Below are positions 1 to 10,802 of a stretch of DNA of 64,000 bases, in pieces. The notes beneath the pieces are model-generated. The model was given only the letters and a program-made list of their open reading frames with translations, was not told where the DNA came from and did no database searches. Position 1 is the first letter of the stretch, and each line of letters opens with the position of its first letter. This stretch comes from Acheta domesticus (taxonomy: Eukaryota > Arthropoda > Insecta > Orthoptera > Gryllidae), in the NCBI GenBank assembly GCA_031308135.1, contig JAHLJT010000631.1, positions 29,036,271 to 29,100,270 on the forward strand, given 5' to 3'. Made by a program: the position numbers and the translations under genes.

Positions 1-193
1 GTCATTAGCGACCACTATTGGGTTTAACGTTAACTGTGAAGATGACATGATGTGGTGAGGATAGGGGTGAAAGGACAAATACAAATACAACCATGCCCGA
101 GGCGGGACTCGAACCCGCTCGAACGCTCATCCGCCGGTCCGAGGTCGCTACAACACTACTGATTTAGAGATCTCGGCCACCGGTGATCGGCAC
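1..193 (-). mobile_element. tRNA-derived SINE, family 1 (copy cut by window edge)
   Basis: The tRNA-like head lies at the right end. A pol III B box (GGTTCGAGTCC) reads on the minus strand at 105-115. The body (ATTGGGTTTAACGTTAA on the plus strand near 18-34) recurs at 20.7, 29.7 and 45.9 kb. The 3' end runs off the window. The head carries a small extra segment between the B box and the A-box side compared with the 45.7-kb copy. Family membership rests on reading the copies side by side. Confidence 0.8.
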
Positions 194-599
194 CCAAAGC
201 GTCCTTGCCTCGAAGAAAACAATGGAAATCGTACATTGGAGATTTGGCCAGCGAGTCTAATATTGTCTTTCTTTCACAATATCAAAACCCCAGCAGTGTT
301 AGAAATGCCCAACAACATTTGTAGAAAAGCACAGACAAACGTTAGAAATTAATTTATAGGGATTGTTCGCGAGACATCGCGTCCTAGACACCGATACTGA
401 TTGGGCATAGAGCCTAGGATGCGGCATTTCCCGGACAGCCAAACAGATACTGACTCCGGCCGGGGAATCCTCAACACACAGGATGATTACATTCCGAGGC
501 GCTGTGACAAAGCCATAAAAGATCCCAGGTATTACCACAAAAAACGCCGTCCGAAGCAATCTTGCCCCGGAGGGAACAACGAAACCTCGGATATTGTGC
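194..599. other. unassigned spacer
   Basis: No coding region, RNA gene or repeat family is recognised here. The minus-strand frame that crosses it (299-958) has no recognisable domain and overlaps the neighbouring GC-rich island. Confidence 0.4.
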
Positions 600-960
600 A
601 TCATGGACCGCAGGTGCGAAACACACACCTCCGACCTACACGGGCGGGCTTGCGTCCACTTCCTGGCGTCGCCCGGCGGTCTTCGGCAAACAGTGGCTTC
701 GGAACCGGGGAATGACGCAAGGCGGCGGCTGCGGTGGCGGACAGTAGCGGGGCGCCGCGGAACCAAAATGGCGGGGGCTGAGATGACGGCTGCCAACAAT
801 GGTCTTCCGGGCCGGAGCGCGGCGCAGCCCCGACGGGCCGCCTCCCGCTTCGCCCTCCGGCTTTTGTCCTCGCGCCACAATGCCTCGACCGCCCGGCGGC
901 GGCGCCACGCTCGCCGGAGAAAAGTTGGGACCGCGCGCAGGATGTGCGGTTCGAGCACAA
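600..960 (+). promoter_or_regulatory. GC-rich island, candidate unmethylated promoter or 5' exon
   Basis: The stretch is strongly GC- and CpG-rich against an AT-rich background. It holds an ATG in a good context (ACCAAAATGG, ATG at 768) opening a 76-codon frame to 998 that begins MAGAEMTAANNG. The frame has no known domain and its end lies in a duplicated segment. It may be a first exon, a promoter island or chance. Nothing downstream within reach looks like a continuing gene. Confidence 0.3.
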
Positions 961-1653
961 AAGGGAGGTTTTCGGCGCTGATATGGAGCTACGGCTAGAT
1001 ATCGGTGAACGGCTTAGTAGTTCAAAGGAGCAAACCTCCATCCACGTGTTGGTATCCGCGGATTCGGATGGTATAACGGATTGTTGTACCCAAGATTGCG
1101 GGTTCAAACCTGATCGAAGCCGTGAATTTTTAAGGGCGAAAAAATCCTTCGTACACCTTCCTTCGGAGGGGAAGTAAAAGCCGGCTGTCCCATGTAGTAG
1201 ATTTACTGCATGTAAAAGATCTTCAAGTCTAAATGAAGCCTCTAAGCTAAATTCAAATCGCCTGTTTCGTCGCCAAAGATACACCTTCTTTCTCCGTCAG
1301 GTGAAAGGGGCGAAACGAAATTTGCGTGGTCAGACGGAAGAGTCAGTGCGAGTGCGAAATTTGCGTGGTCAGACGCCCTGATGGCCCGAGTCTCGCCACG
1401 TAAAATAAGGCATTAACTAACTAAATAAACTGAACACACGCTCTAGGAATTGCGGCTAGAACTGATCTAAGAGCCGCGGCGGCGCCAAGCTCTCGGAAGA
1501 AAAGTTGGGGCTAGGCGAAGGATGTGCGGTTGGAGCACAAAAGGGATATTTTCAGTGATGATATGTAGCTACTTCTAAGATATCGGAGAACGGCTTAGTA
1601 GTCCAAAACAGCAAAACTGTATCCACATGTAAGCTGTACACACGCTCTAGGAA
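894..1653 (+). repeat. tandem duplication of about 200 bp, first copy split by a SINE
   Basis: The segment starting GGCGGCGCCACGCTC at about 894 recurs at about 1474 (GGCGGCGCCAAGCTC). Both continue through GGATGTGCGGTT, GAGCACAAAAGGGA and ATATCGG to TCCAC(G/A)TGT. The shared end ACACACGCTCTAGGAA lies at 1434-1449 in copy one, after a SINE, and at 1638-1653 in copy two. The first copy is therefore interrupted by the insertion at about 1051-1432. Confidence 0.7.
1051..1432 (+). mobile_element. tRNA-derived SINE, family 3
   Basis: The head has an A-box-like GGTATAACGGA near 1070 and a B box GGTTCAAACCT at 1101-1111. The body (GAAGCCGTGAATTTT, TCCTTCGTACACCTTCC, GAGGGGAAGTAAA) matches the 38.6-kb copy and the reverse of 1774-1990. 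A phrase AAATTTGCGTGGTCAGACG is present twice (about 1319-1338 and 1355-1374), a small internal duplication. The tail is AACTAACTAAATAA-like. It splits a tandem duplication. Confidence 0.75.
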
Positions 1654-1773
1654 CTCAAGGATGACCGGGAAGCTGCGGGTAGAAGGAAAGTTTGGAATTT
1701 GATGGGTAATTTCAATTCAGTGAAAGAATTGCTACGTTCAAAATGAACAATAAAAAAATATATTACTCGGTCC

Positions 1774-1990
1774 ACGAAACAGGCGTTTTGAATTTAGATC
1801 ATAGACTTTAGATCTTTTTTTGGGATTGAGGATCTTTTTCATGCAGTAAATGTGCTTCATGGGACAGCCGGGTTTACCCCCCCGAAGGCGTAAATACATT
1901 TTTTTCCTTAAATATCCACGGCTTCGATCGACTTGGAACCCGCAAATGTGGATACAACAGACCGATTTGCTAACTATTATACCACCCAAC
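1774..1990 (-). mobile_element. SINE family 3, truncated copy
   Basis: The reverse strand reads a tRNA-like head (GGTATAATAGTTAGCAAATC, then a degraded B box) followed by GATCGAAGCCGTGGATAT and the family body ending near CGCCTGTTTCG. The 3' third present in the other copies is missing. The next repeat follows at once. Confidence 0.65.
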
Positions 1991-2016
1991 CCGCAAAAAA
2001 TTGGTAATGTATTGAG

Positions 2017-2334
2017 TGGTAGTGAAGTACATGTTAGTGTAAGAGTGTGTAAATAAGGGGTGAGGATAGGACAAAGAAGAAGTAGGAAAAATTGCGCGCG
2101 ATTACTGATATGTTTTTTTTCGCTTCTGCTCCGACATTCGCCAGGTAGAGAAGCCACGGAAAACTACCGATCAGAGCAGCCAACCGCCAGAATTCTCCTC
2201 CAGAGTGACTGATCTCGACCTAGATATCTATCTCGCTGGTGTCGAAAATCCTGCCGACATCAGGACTGAACTCAGGACCTCCCAGTCGGAAGCACAGCAT
2301 AGACATCAGTTTCTGCCCTGAGCCACCTCTCTCA
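2017..2334 (-). mobile_element. SINE family 2, truncated copy
   Basis: The stretch matches the family-2 body: TAAGGGGTGAGGATAGGAC, CGATCAGAGCAGCC, AGAATTCTCCTCCAGA, TCGAAAATCCTGCC and GAGCCACCTCTC, in the order seen at 23.2 and 29.4 kb. The tRNA head is at the right end but its B box is degraded. The 3' part of the element is absent. Confidence 0.7.
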
Positions 2335-3565
2335 CAAATAATATCCAATTTATTAATATTATTATTATTTTTATCATTATTGTTATTTCTTATAATTATT
2401 AACATTTTTTATTATCATAGAAACTTTTTCATTCAAAAATGAAACATCGATGACCTAAAACATTAAACAAAAACATCGATGTTAAAAAAATCGGCTATTG
2501 ATGTTCAATACATTGATGATTTTATAGAAACGTCGATGTTTTGAAAACATCAATATCGATATCGCATCCCTAGTAGTTGCCCCCAAAACCATACATATCA
2601 GATGATAATGTTATTTCGATAAGTACCTTTTTTATTTGTAAGAATATTTGAAATTTTAAATTTCTAGATTGTGTTCTTTAACGTAGGCACGTATACAATA
2701 AAAATACACTGTAGTCTAATAACCATTTGTTATTACCACGAAGAGGCTTGATCCTAGTTTGACGTCTGCGTACCTAGACGTCTTCTAGTAGCAGGAAATG
2801 GATGACAGGAAGAAGGTACAACATTTCGAGTTTATTTAGGAAATAAATTTGCAATTGACGTACATGTTGGTAAACGCAGGATCAAAGGAGAAGAGTAAAA
2901 TAAGATTATTAGTTAACTGTGAGAGATGTGTTGGATGTGAACGCGTGACTGAATGCCAGGAGTGAGGGTGGCCGGTCCATTGTGTGAATAATGGAAATCA
3001 GAGGAAGCTAATGGGTGAGAGTGCCAGAGATCAGAGCGGAAAGGAGAAATGACAAGTAAATTAGAGGTGATGATGCAAGACTACCGTGAAAGTGTTGGCT
3101 TCCAGAAGAACTACAGTCGCGCCTTAATACTGCATTTTACATCCTAATGTCCCCTTATTGTCCAATGCAACACATGTAAACGCTCAGCGAACATTTTACT
3201 TTAAAGAAGTTTACTTAAGATCGAGACTTCAAATTTCAGGATAAACATTTGGGTAAATTATGTTCAGACTAATTTGAGGAAATTTCATTTACATTGTTTA
3301 TTATTTTTATCAAATCCACATTCTTTAGGGTTCGTGTCCACTTCCATCTCATGAAGAGGGAAACTTCGCAATACGCAATCTCCACCATTTACAGCCTCCT
3401 GCTCCACATCCCCTCAGGCTCTTTCAACTTCCTACTGGTTTTTCCGGTCGCCGCGCACGGCGTCAAAATCAGGCAGCGCAAGTGACTAACAGAGGAACGC
3501 GGCCGGAAGAGGCTCGACACACAAGTCGCCGAAAAGGAGGTTGTCCAATCGATACCCAGCAGCGC
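2335..3565. other. AT-rich intergenic stretch
   Basis: AT-rich at the left, with ATT and ATCGATGTT-like simple sequence near 2450-2560. No supported gene. The small frame at 3294-3485 lacks any family signal. Confidence 0.4.
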
Positions 3566-3800
3566 TTATTTATTTATTTAAAAAAACAGTAAAAACTGTA
3601 TAAGACGTATGGCAAAAGAGATTATCTGCGCACATTTTCTTGAGGCCCAAAATTTAAAAAAAAGAAATAAGGAACATTAGAAAACTAGAACAAGAATTTA
3701 GAAAAAATATTTTAGAAATTTTATATATTATTTTAGAAAAATAAAAATTAGAAAAATTGTTATTCCCGAGTTATAGAAAATCAATTTGAACGGTAAATGA
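3566..3800 (+). repeat. dispersed AT-rich repeat R5, copy a
   Basis: Shares with 37.5 kb, in the same orientation, a run that includes CAGTAAAAACTGTATA, GAGATTATCTGCGCACATTT, TCTTGAGGCCCA, AAGAATTTAGAAAA and GAGTTAT(A)(G/T)AAAATCAATTT. A shorter copy sits at 4388-4500. No terminal repeats or coding capacity are visible, so the class is unknown. Confidence 0.65.
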
Positions 3801-3839
3801 GTTACTGATTTGATGCTGCCTGCTGCTGCTTATAGCACC

Positions 3840-4065
3840 CGTGGCGGTAGAGTACCTCTCGTCTTTGCCACGCCCGATTTCCCATGTGGGCCACGTCTGT
3901 CGCGTTCTTGCCTTCTCTGAGACACAGCTGTCTCTGCGTGGAGTATGCTCTGCTCGCCGCCCACTTCGCGTATTCGCCGCTCTCGAGAAGTGCTGATTCG
4001 GGAAACTCCTGCATCGCCGTGACCCTCAAGCGTCACTTCCGGCAGAGTAATCGCCGACGAAAATG
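3840..4065. other. small GC-rich patch
   Basis: A GC-richer island in AT-rich DNA. Frames are open on both strands (for example 3884-4066 plus) but carry no recognisable domain. Probably non-coding. Confidence 0.25.
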
Positions 4066-4387
4066 AGATCGCTCTTTTTTCTTCCGAGTGATACGCCTTG
4101 CTGTCTGTCTTAAATTTCCATCTGAATGCTCACTTCATTTTCTTATTCTGTGCACTGGCATCATCAATCTGAAATCTCGTGCCTGTACTGCTTTTTGTCA
4201 TTTGTAAAAAAACGTAACAAACGTAAATATTCAAAACGTAAATATTGAAGAAAACGGTTGAAAACGGAAGAAATATTATGAAATAAAAAAATAATTCTTC
4301 ATTATTGTTCGGATTTTACAAAGAACGAATAAATTAATATTTTGGATGATTTTAAGATTCATTTGCAATTTACCACGATTCATGATT

Positions 4388-4500
4388 TATTTATTTATTT
4401 ATTTATTTGGTCAAAAACAGTAAAAAGTGTATATGACGTATGGGGAAGGATATTATCTGTGCACATTTTCATGAGGTTCAGAATGAAAAAAAAAGTTAAC
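4388..4500 (+). repeat. dispersed AT-rich repeat R5, copy b (short)
   Basis: Begins with a (TATT)n run, then GGTCAAAAACAGTAAAAAG, TATATGACGTATGGGGAA, TATTATCTGTGCACATTTTC. These phrases match the copies at 3566 and 37527 in the same orientation. It ends early compared with them. Confidence 0.6.
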
Positions 4501-4559
4501 GTTTATATGAGGCGAACGCTCAGTACACTTGCAACGGAAACTAATAACCACAACTGACA

Positions 4560-5838
4560 AAAATTTGAGTAAAAACCTCCGAAAATATATAAAAAATTTT
4601 ACGTATGAAATCAATATTAATGGCAAAATAAATATATTTTTCTGGATCTTGTTACGCAGGAATATTCGTATTGAACAGTAATTGATACGACAGGAAGTCG
4701 TTTGGAACTAGAAGGTATATTAGAGCATAAACAATGAATGCTTCAACATTTTCTTCGTACATTTGGAATATTAATAATAAAGGCGAAAGGTACGATTTCT
4801 CTCTTTACAATAGAAATGACAAGAGAAAACTCACTTACGATTTATATGGTTTAGCACAATCCAGTGAACTCATTCCAAATAACTCGGAAGGAAATGCAAT
4901 TAAATGCGAGTCTTTCAGCAAACAAGGAAAAGAACACGTTCTCACGGAAGTGACCTAGAGGAAGTGACCAAGCGACCAAGCCAAAATGTCAATCATTATC
5001 GGGCAAAACATACACTAATGAGTCATAAATTGTGACTCTCAACAACGAACACTTTCAACAGTTATTTTAAAGCTTGATATAAAAACTATGTTGGAAAATA
5101 ATTATATAAAATATTTTTCAAAATTGCTGAAACATTTGAATTTTAATCTTACTGAAGTCAAAAATATTTTTGTCATATTTATGTTGGTAGCAGTCTATCA
5201 AAATTTTCGAACATCAAATTATCGATTCCTTAATAATATTGTATTCCATCATCCTCTTTGCACCTCGTTAAATCACAGTATTGAGGAATGGGCGCAATGA
5301 CATATACATTATTTAACGTACTTTACAATATTAAATGAATCATATAATCCATAGGCACACTCACGTTTCAATGTATTCATAAAGATGCAATTCAAATAAT
5401 CAAGAAATGGAAATATCTTAAGGAAACATTTATGACGCCTACTGGTTCCCGTCATTACAATCGATCACAAATAACAATATCTCGGATACTGTTATAGACA
5501 AATGGATGCATAAACGATCTTAATAAAATGCTGTTGTTTGTACACACGTAAGGAAATTTAATAACGATTTATGTAACGATGTCTTTTCGTAAATGTATCA
5601 TCTTACACACATTACCAATATATTACGCTGAAGGATTCTACTGGGGCAGCCATCGGAATAACATTACAGAATATAAAGAAGTCCTCAAAAGGCTCAATAA
5701 AGGGATAAAACATCTACACGACGAAACAAGTTTATTATCTGAAGTAAACTCAAGAACGCATCCAGTAATACCCAACTGTACATGTCAAATAATCAAATAA
5801 TAAAAACGATGATCCCAGTCATGTTGTAAATTATATCT
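4560..5838. other. AT-rich intergenic stretch upstream of the cuticle gene
   Basis: Two frames of 74 and 73 codons (4734-4958 and 5579-5800) are open, but neither has a recognisable motif or gene structure. I see no repeat family in most of it. Confidence 0.4.
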
Positions 5839-5890
5839 ATTTTACAAACGTTTCGACCTCATTTGCGAGGTCCTCTTCAGTATTCTACAG
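5839..5890 (-). repeat. retroelement-like tail fragment
   Basis: The minus strand reads GAAGAGGACCTCGCAAATG followed by AGGTCGAAACGTTTG. A 'GAAGA...GAAACGT' signature of this kind is often seen at the ends of Penelope-like elements. A looser relative is at 30.67 kb. Only a fragment is present, so the assignment is tentative. Confidence 0.3.
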
Positions 5891-6003
5891 AAACAATTAT
5901 TAAATTATAATATACATTATAATTATATCCAGTGTTCCTTGAACTATTTGAACACCTTTACATGTCTCCTCAAGACAGCACTGATACAAAACGAAGCAGC
6001 TCC

Positions 6004-6055
6004 AAGCGTCTAAGTCCGTCCTCCTGCAGCAGAAGCCTTCACCTTGTAGACGCTT
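6004..6055. promoter_or_regulatory. 9-bp inverted repeat upstream of the cuticle gene promoter
   Basis: AAGCGTCTA at 6004-6012 is mirrored by TAGACGCTT at 6047-6055. The pair is about 140 bp upstream of the TATA box. It could be a paired factor-binding site or a chance hairpin. Confidence 0.3.
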
Positions 6056-6191
6056 CGGGCGCGCGTGGGTGGGTGGGTGGGTGTGAGGTGGGTGTGGGGG
6101 GTGGTTCCGGCGCAGCGAAGCACAGCCACTAATTGGTGCGCGCGGGCGCCCCCCCCCGCGCCGCCGCCGGGGCGCCGGGCGAAAGCGCGCG

Positions 6192-6230
6192 TATATAAGC
6201 CGCGGGACGCCCCGACCAAGGCAGCCAGTC
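6192..6230 (+). promoter_or_regulatory. core promoter of the cuticular protein gene
   Basis: TATATAAG at 6192-6199 is followed by an arthropod initiator-like CCAGTC at 6225-6230, putting transcription start near 6227. The 5' UTR would be only about 24 nt before the ATG at 6251. The surrounding DNA is GC-rich. A short leader with a TATA box is common in highly expressed, stage-specific cuticle genes. Confidence 0.7.
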
Positions 6231-6250
6231 CCCGTCCCCAGCTCGCGGCC

Positions 6251-9200
6251 ATGAGGACCTCGGTGAGTAAACGGCACCTGCTCGGGCAAGAGGCGGCCTC
6301 CTCTTTGCCTGCTACGATGTCCACTACAGGGTTTCAATCAAATTTCCAAATTCGAAAAAAATTTTTTTTTAAAAAAATCCAAAATTTCAAAGTACTCAAT
6401 TCTAAAAATTTCTTCATTACCACTGAATTGATTTGTAATTTAATTATTAATTTATTCATATCTTAAATGAAGGATATTCATTTATATTACTTTTTTATTA
6501 TAATACTTAATTACGCAGGATTTTTATATATTCATGGACATTAAGACAATAAGATGAACAGGTCATATCAATACTTTGTATTTAATATACTATTGAAACC
6601 GAATACTTTTGAAAAGTAATTGAATGATTTGAAGCATTTAATCGTCGTTTAAATGTATGCGCTATGTGAGTTCATTTTAATTAGCATTTCATTACAAACT
6701 AATCTAGAAAAATTTAATATCAATGAATTATAAATATGCATTATTTATATCGGATACAGTATAACCAGAATGTTTTGAGACGCCATCATTATAATCCATA
6801 ATTACTTATTCAATGATTTTCCGATTCAATGTATTCGCAGAATTAAATAACAAAACCTCGAATTGAATTATTGTAGACATAATTTTCGGATATCTTTAAT
6901 AATCACATTTCAAAGTAAACGAAAGGATTGTTTGGTTACTTCCTGATTTGTAATATTTTATTTTATTTTGCATATTCATTAACGCGGTGTAAATAACTAG
7001 CTAATCATCACAAGGATAATGATCAGCGGGAAATAACTCTTCTCAAGGAGAAAGTCCCTCAAATAAGCAGAATGTATAATATAGACATAGAACAGTAACA
7101 GTTGAGAGTTAATTTACTCTCTACCTGAAAACGTGTTAATAATCTCAATGAGGAAGTTAGAAGTGAAATTTTTCTAATATATAGTTTCGTTCCATGGCAT
7201 ACGTTTCCGTTCCATCTTAGATCTATTTAACGTAATACATTAAAGGGAAAGATAATGACAAGGTGACAGAAACTCAAATAAGCTAGTGCAATATTTTTAA
7301 TTGATCCGAATATTTGCAGATGTGTCTCGGTATTTGTAAAATTTTCTATTAAAGGAAGGTACTATTGAAAGGAATGTTTATGCTCTTCAGGAGAAATTAC
7401 TTCCGGACATATCGTAATTGAGCCTCGGTTGACGAAGCAAGTCATCCTCCTGAACACGTTCTGGTGGGCCTCCAGAATTAGTATAGGTGATTACTTCAAT
7501 GGACGAGTGTATAAAATCCGGGAACCCCAAATTCTGTACTACATTAACTGACAGTCTCATCAAATACTGACCAAATACCTCCGGAAGATTCTTGAGTAAA
7601 ATTTAAGGTCGGTCATCCCGAAAGTGCCTTTTCGGTTGCGTTATTTTCCACAGAATAAATCCAAATCCCATGAACAGTTTGAGAACCGAAGGGATATGAT
7701 CTTAGTATATCCACGGCTTCATTCATTGGAAGTTCATTTATTCTATTATCGTCGCGTCGTACTAATCAAAATTTCAGGAATAGATGTTTTTCCGCGCGAC
7801 TGTCAACGCTGGCGCGCCCATAGTTACTGTTATTCATGTCGGCATCCATAATCTGTACTCAACCAAAGTGAGCTTTACCAAGGGCCCAAGACGATTTGAA
7901 ACGCAAGGGAGACAACATTTTCGTATCCACTCCTGTCACTTTTGGTATGTTCACTTCCGCCTAGAGCTCGTTCAGCTACTTACAGAGGCAGTAATATTAA
8001 GCTTCCGAATCGAGTTTGCCACTTCGGTCGTAAAGGGAGAAAGAGGGTAAGTTAAGGAGGTCTAGTTTTTACATGTTACTAAAGTCATTAGTGCTAATAC
8101 ATTGGTGGCGTGCAGCTCTTTCTGTTGCTGATGTCTTGTAGCGCTCCACGAAAAAAGAGTTCCGGTTAACAATTTGAGAACAGAGTAGGATGAGAGAGTA
8201 AAGAGGTCACACGTTAATCCATCACGCGTCACTGGTGGTGTGTAAGTAGCACGTTCTGTTGCTCTCGCTAGAACATTCTGTTGCATTCTTTAGCACATTC
8301 TGTTGGTAGATAGCTAGTGATTAAGATATTCGCTTGATCATCAATTCGCCACATCTGTCATAACCTAATAGCAAACCATAACCAAATAGCAAGCGACCCA
8401 GCCACACTACTCGCGATTCGGCGAGCGGTTGCTCGCTGTTCGCCGAACAGCGAACGTGTGAAGAGAGCGAGAGAGAGAGGTTGACGGCGTTGTGTGTGGG
8501 GTTGCAGCTCGTTCTGTTGTTCCTGTGCGTGGCCGCGCCGGCGCTGGCGGCGGACGGCGAGCAGGCCGAGGCGAAGAAGCCCGCGGCAGCTGCTGCGGCC
8601 GAGCCGGCGGCCGCGGAGGCGCGCGGCCAACCCGCCAAGCGCGGCCTGTTCGACGTGGGGCTCGGCTACGGCCACGGCGGCGGCTCGTTCGGGGGCGGCC
8701 TGGACGGCGGCTCGCTGGGCGGCCACCACTTCGGCGGTGGCTCGCTGGGCGGCTCGCTGGGCGGCGGAGACGGGCACGGCCACCACGAGGTCAAGACCAT
8801 CACCATCACCAAGAAGATCCCCGTGCCCGTGCCGCAGCCCTACCCCGTCAAGGTCCCCGTCGAGAAGCCCGTGCCCTACCCCGTAGAAAAACCCGTGCCC
8901 TACCCTGTCAAGGTCCCTGTCGAGCGGCCCTACCCGGTCCACGTGCCCGTGGAGAAGCCCTACCCGGTCACCGTCGAGAAGCCCTACCCAGTCCCGCAGC
9001 CCTACCCGTGGACAAGCCGTACGCCGTGCCCGTCCACGTGGAGAAGAAGGTGCCCTACCCCGTGGAAGTGAAGGTGCCGGTCCCGCAGCCCTACACCGTT
9101 GAGGTGCCCAAGCCTTACACCGTCATCGTCGAGAAGAAGGTGCCCCAGCCGTACCCCGTGGAAGTCAAGGTGCCCGTTCCCCAGCCCTACCCCGTGCACG

Positions 9201-9736
9201 TGAAGGTGCCCGTGCACATCCCCGTGGAGCGCCCGGTGCCCTACGAAGTCAAGGTGCACGTGGACAACCCCGTCCCCGTCCACGTTCCCAAGCCCTACCC
9301 CGTGCCCGTGGAGAAGAAGGTGCCCTACCCGGTCGAGAAGCCCGTGCCCTACCCGGTCAAGGTGCCCGTCGACCGCCCCGTGCCCGTGCACGTGATCAAG
9401 CCCTACCCGGTCAAGGTGGAGAAGGAAGTGCCCTACCCCGTTGAGAAGCCGGTGCCCTACCCCGTGGAGAAGCCCGTGCCCTACCCCGTGAAGGTGCCCG
9501 TCGACAGGCCCTACCCCGTCCACGTACCCAAGCCGGTACCCTACCCGGTTGAGAAGCCGGTGCCCTACCCCGTAGAAAAGCCCGTGCCCTACCCCGTCAA
9601 GGTGCCCGTGGAGAAGCCCGTGCCCTACCCGGTCGAGAAGCCAGTGCCCTACCCCGTCAAGGTGCCCTACCCGGTGCCCGTCAAAGTCCACCATGAGCAG
9701 AGCTACTCTTCTCACGAAGGCGGATACCACCACTAA
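6251..9736 (+). CDS. secreted PYPV-repeat cuticular protein (Vajk-like), two exons, one frame break
   Basis: Exon 1 is 6251-6262 (ATG AGG ACC TCG, then GTGAGT). Exon 2 is 8508-9736 after TTGCAG, phase 0. The join gives a signal peptide, MRTSLVLLFLCVAAPALAA, cut near residue 18. An Ala/Glu-rich stretch, a dibasic KR at 48-49 followed by GLFDVGLGYG, and a Gly/His-rich spacer follow. EVKTITITKK (about 98-107) leads into some 300 residues of PYPV, VPVEKPVPYP and PQPYPV repeats, ending SSHEGGYHH. A short first exon ending in the signal peptide is typical of insect cuticular genes, so the product is probably an extracellular cuticle component. Drosophila Vajk proteins are the closest type I can name, with moderate confidence. 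One base is missing at 9006-9008 (CCC TAC CCG TGG for CCC TAC CCN GTG), near residue 171. The frame is otherwise open to the TAA, giving about 413 residues if corrected. This may be an assembly error in GC-rich repeats or a real null allele. Confidence 0.85.
8113..8306 (+). other. cluster of exon-2-acceptor look-alikes inside the intron
   Basis: The true exon-2 boundary reads GCAGCTCGTTCTGTTGTTCC. Upstream in the intron are GCAGCTCTTTCTGTTGCTGA (from 8115), TAGCACGTTCTGTTGCT (about 8247), TAGAACATTCTGTTGCA (about 8269) and TAGCACATTCTGTTGGT (about 8291). Each has an AG just before a TTCTGTTG core. They may be decayed local duplications of the splice junction, or cryptic acceptors. Confidence 0.4.
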
Positions 9737-9866
9737 GACAAAGTAGGGCTGGGCCCTAAAACCTGAACTGTACACTATCCTGTTGTTAAGTCTTCGCGAA
9801 CGCTTGTGATATTTTTTGCCGCTGTTTTGTTACGAACGCCTGTTGTATTCTGTGTTATTTCTGTGC

Positions 9867-9872
9867 AATAAA
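9867..9872 (+). promoter_or_regulatory. polyadenylation signal of the cuticular protein gene
   Basis: AATAAA lies 131 bases past the stop codon. TGTATCTTGTATCTTGTATT follows at about 9884-9903, a GU-rich downstream element. The 3' UTR is therefore about 150 nt. Confidence 0.7.
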
Positions 9873-9949
9873 CACCATCAAACGTGTATCTTGTATCTTG
9901 TATTTACTACGCCTGCAATTCGACCCTCCTCCCACCCACCTCTCCGCTT

Positions 9950-10220
9950 CTGCTCCCGATCTCTTCCGTCATTCCTCTCCCCCCACCCGCTTCCCTCAGA
10001 GCGCGTGGAAAGGCGCACACACTCGCGTCCTGCGGCGCAGAACATCCTCCCCCCGCCCCCACCGCCGCTCCTTTCACTTTCCTCGCGTACAACGAGAAAG
10101 CGACGCCATAAAAAATGGAGTGCGCCGCCCGCCGCTATCTGGGCGGAAACTCGAGCGCGGCGGCCCGGGCAGCTCCGGGGCCCCGAAACCCCAGACGCGG
10201 CGCAGCTTCCGCCCTCCGCA
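9950..10220. promoter_or_regulatory. GC-rich island downstream of the cuticle gene
   Basis: GC-rich, with long C runs on the plus strand and an embedded AT core GCCATAAAAAATGG near 10106. Frames are open in several phases only because stops are rare in GC-rich DNA. It ends at the hAT element, whose target duplication lies in its edge. Confidence 0.3.
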
Positions 10221-10802
10221 CAGGGCTGCCAACTTGATGCAATCGGAACTCAGGTTCAACCACCCGAAAGAGGGGGGAGGGGTCAAGGGAAAATGTTGGA
10301 AAATTAAGGATAAAATAATGCAATTTTAGGCTTTTTTTCCCTTAAGCTTGGAATTTTCCAGAGTTTAACCCAAAAAGACAATGCTAAATTTTAGTTACTT
10401 ATTGGTAATGACGAGTAAAATTTACTCACATATACAAGTTTTTATGAACTAAAGTGGATATTATGCCATTAATAGATGTTAGTGTTTAAAAAGAAGCATA
10501 ATTAATTCAACTGCAAACTTTATTTTCTCATTTACATTATTATTAAAAACATAATAAAAAACAGTTTTTTAGCCAAAATTGCTTAAAAATTAGTAAAAAA
10601 TGACTGAAATCTTCAGAAGTCATTTCCAAATTCAATGAAACTATAAGTTCAGCCCTGATCAAATCAACAAACAACAGTGAAACAAATGAAAAGTCTAAAA
10701 TATCGGGACAATTGCCGTCCCGAATAGGTTACTGCGGGGACGCGGGACAAATTCAAAAACATTGGGATTGACCCGACAAAATCGGGACGGTTGGCACCTC
10801 TG
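10221..10802. mobile_element. hAT-type MITE, copy with target-site duplication
   Basis: It starts CAGGGCTGCCAAC and ends with the inverse of CAGAGGTGCCAAC. The flanks are CCTCCGCA (10213-10220) and CCTCCGCC (10803-10810), a 7/8 match to an 8-bp duplication as made by hAT transposases. The inside is AT-rich with no transposase. Near the right end lies ATCGGGACAATTGCCGTCCC, a small internal inverted repeat. Confidence 0.75.

Noticed and set aside
105..115. tRNA genes suggested by B-box sequences (also at 1101, 20799, 24767, 29767, 34038, 38648 and 45778)
   Set aside because: The flanking sequence does not fold as a complete tRNA and goes on into family-specific SINE bodies that recur in the window.
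8492..9006. Arg-rich N-terminal part of a 414-codon plus-strand frame
   Set aside because: It is out of frame with the signal peptide. Only the part after about 9007 is real coding sequence.
9002..9775. A 257-codon minus-strand frame rich in Gly, His, Asp and Val
   Set aside because: It is the antisense shadow of the PYPV repeats of the cuticular protein.
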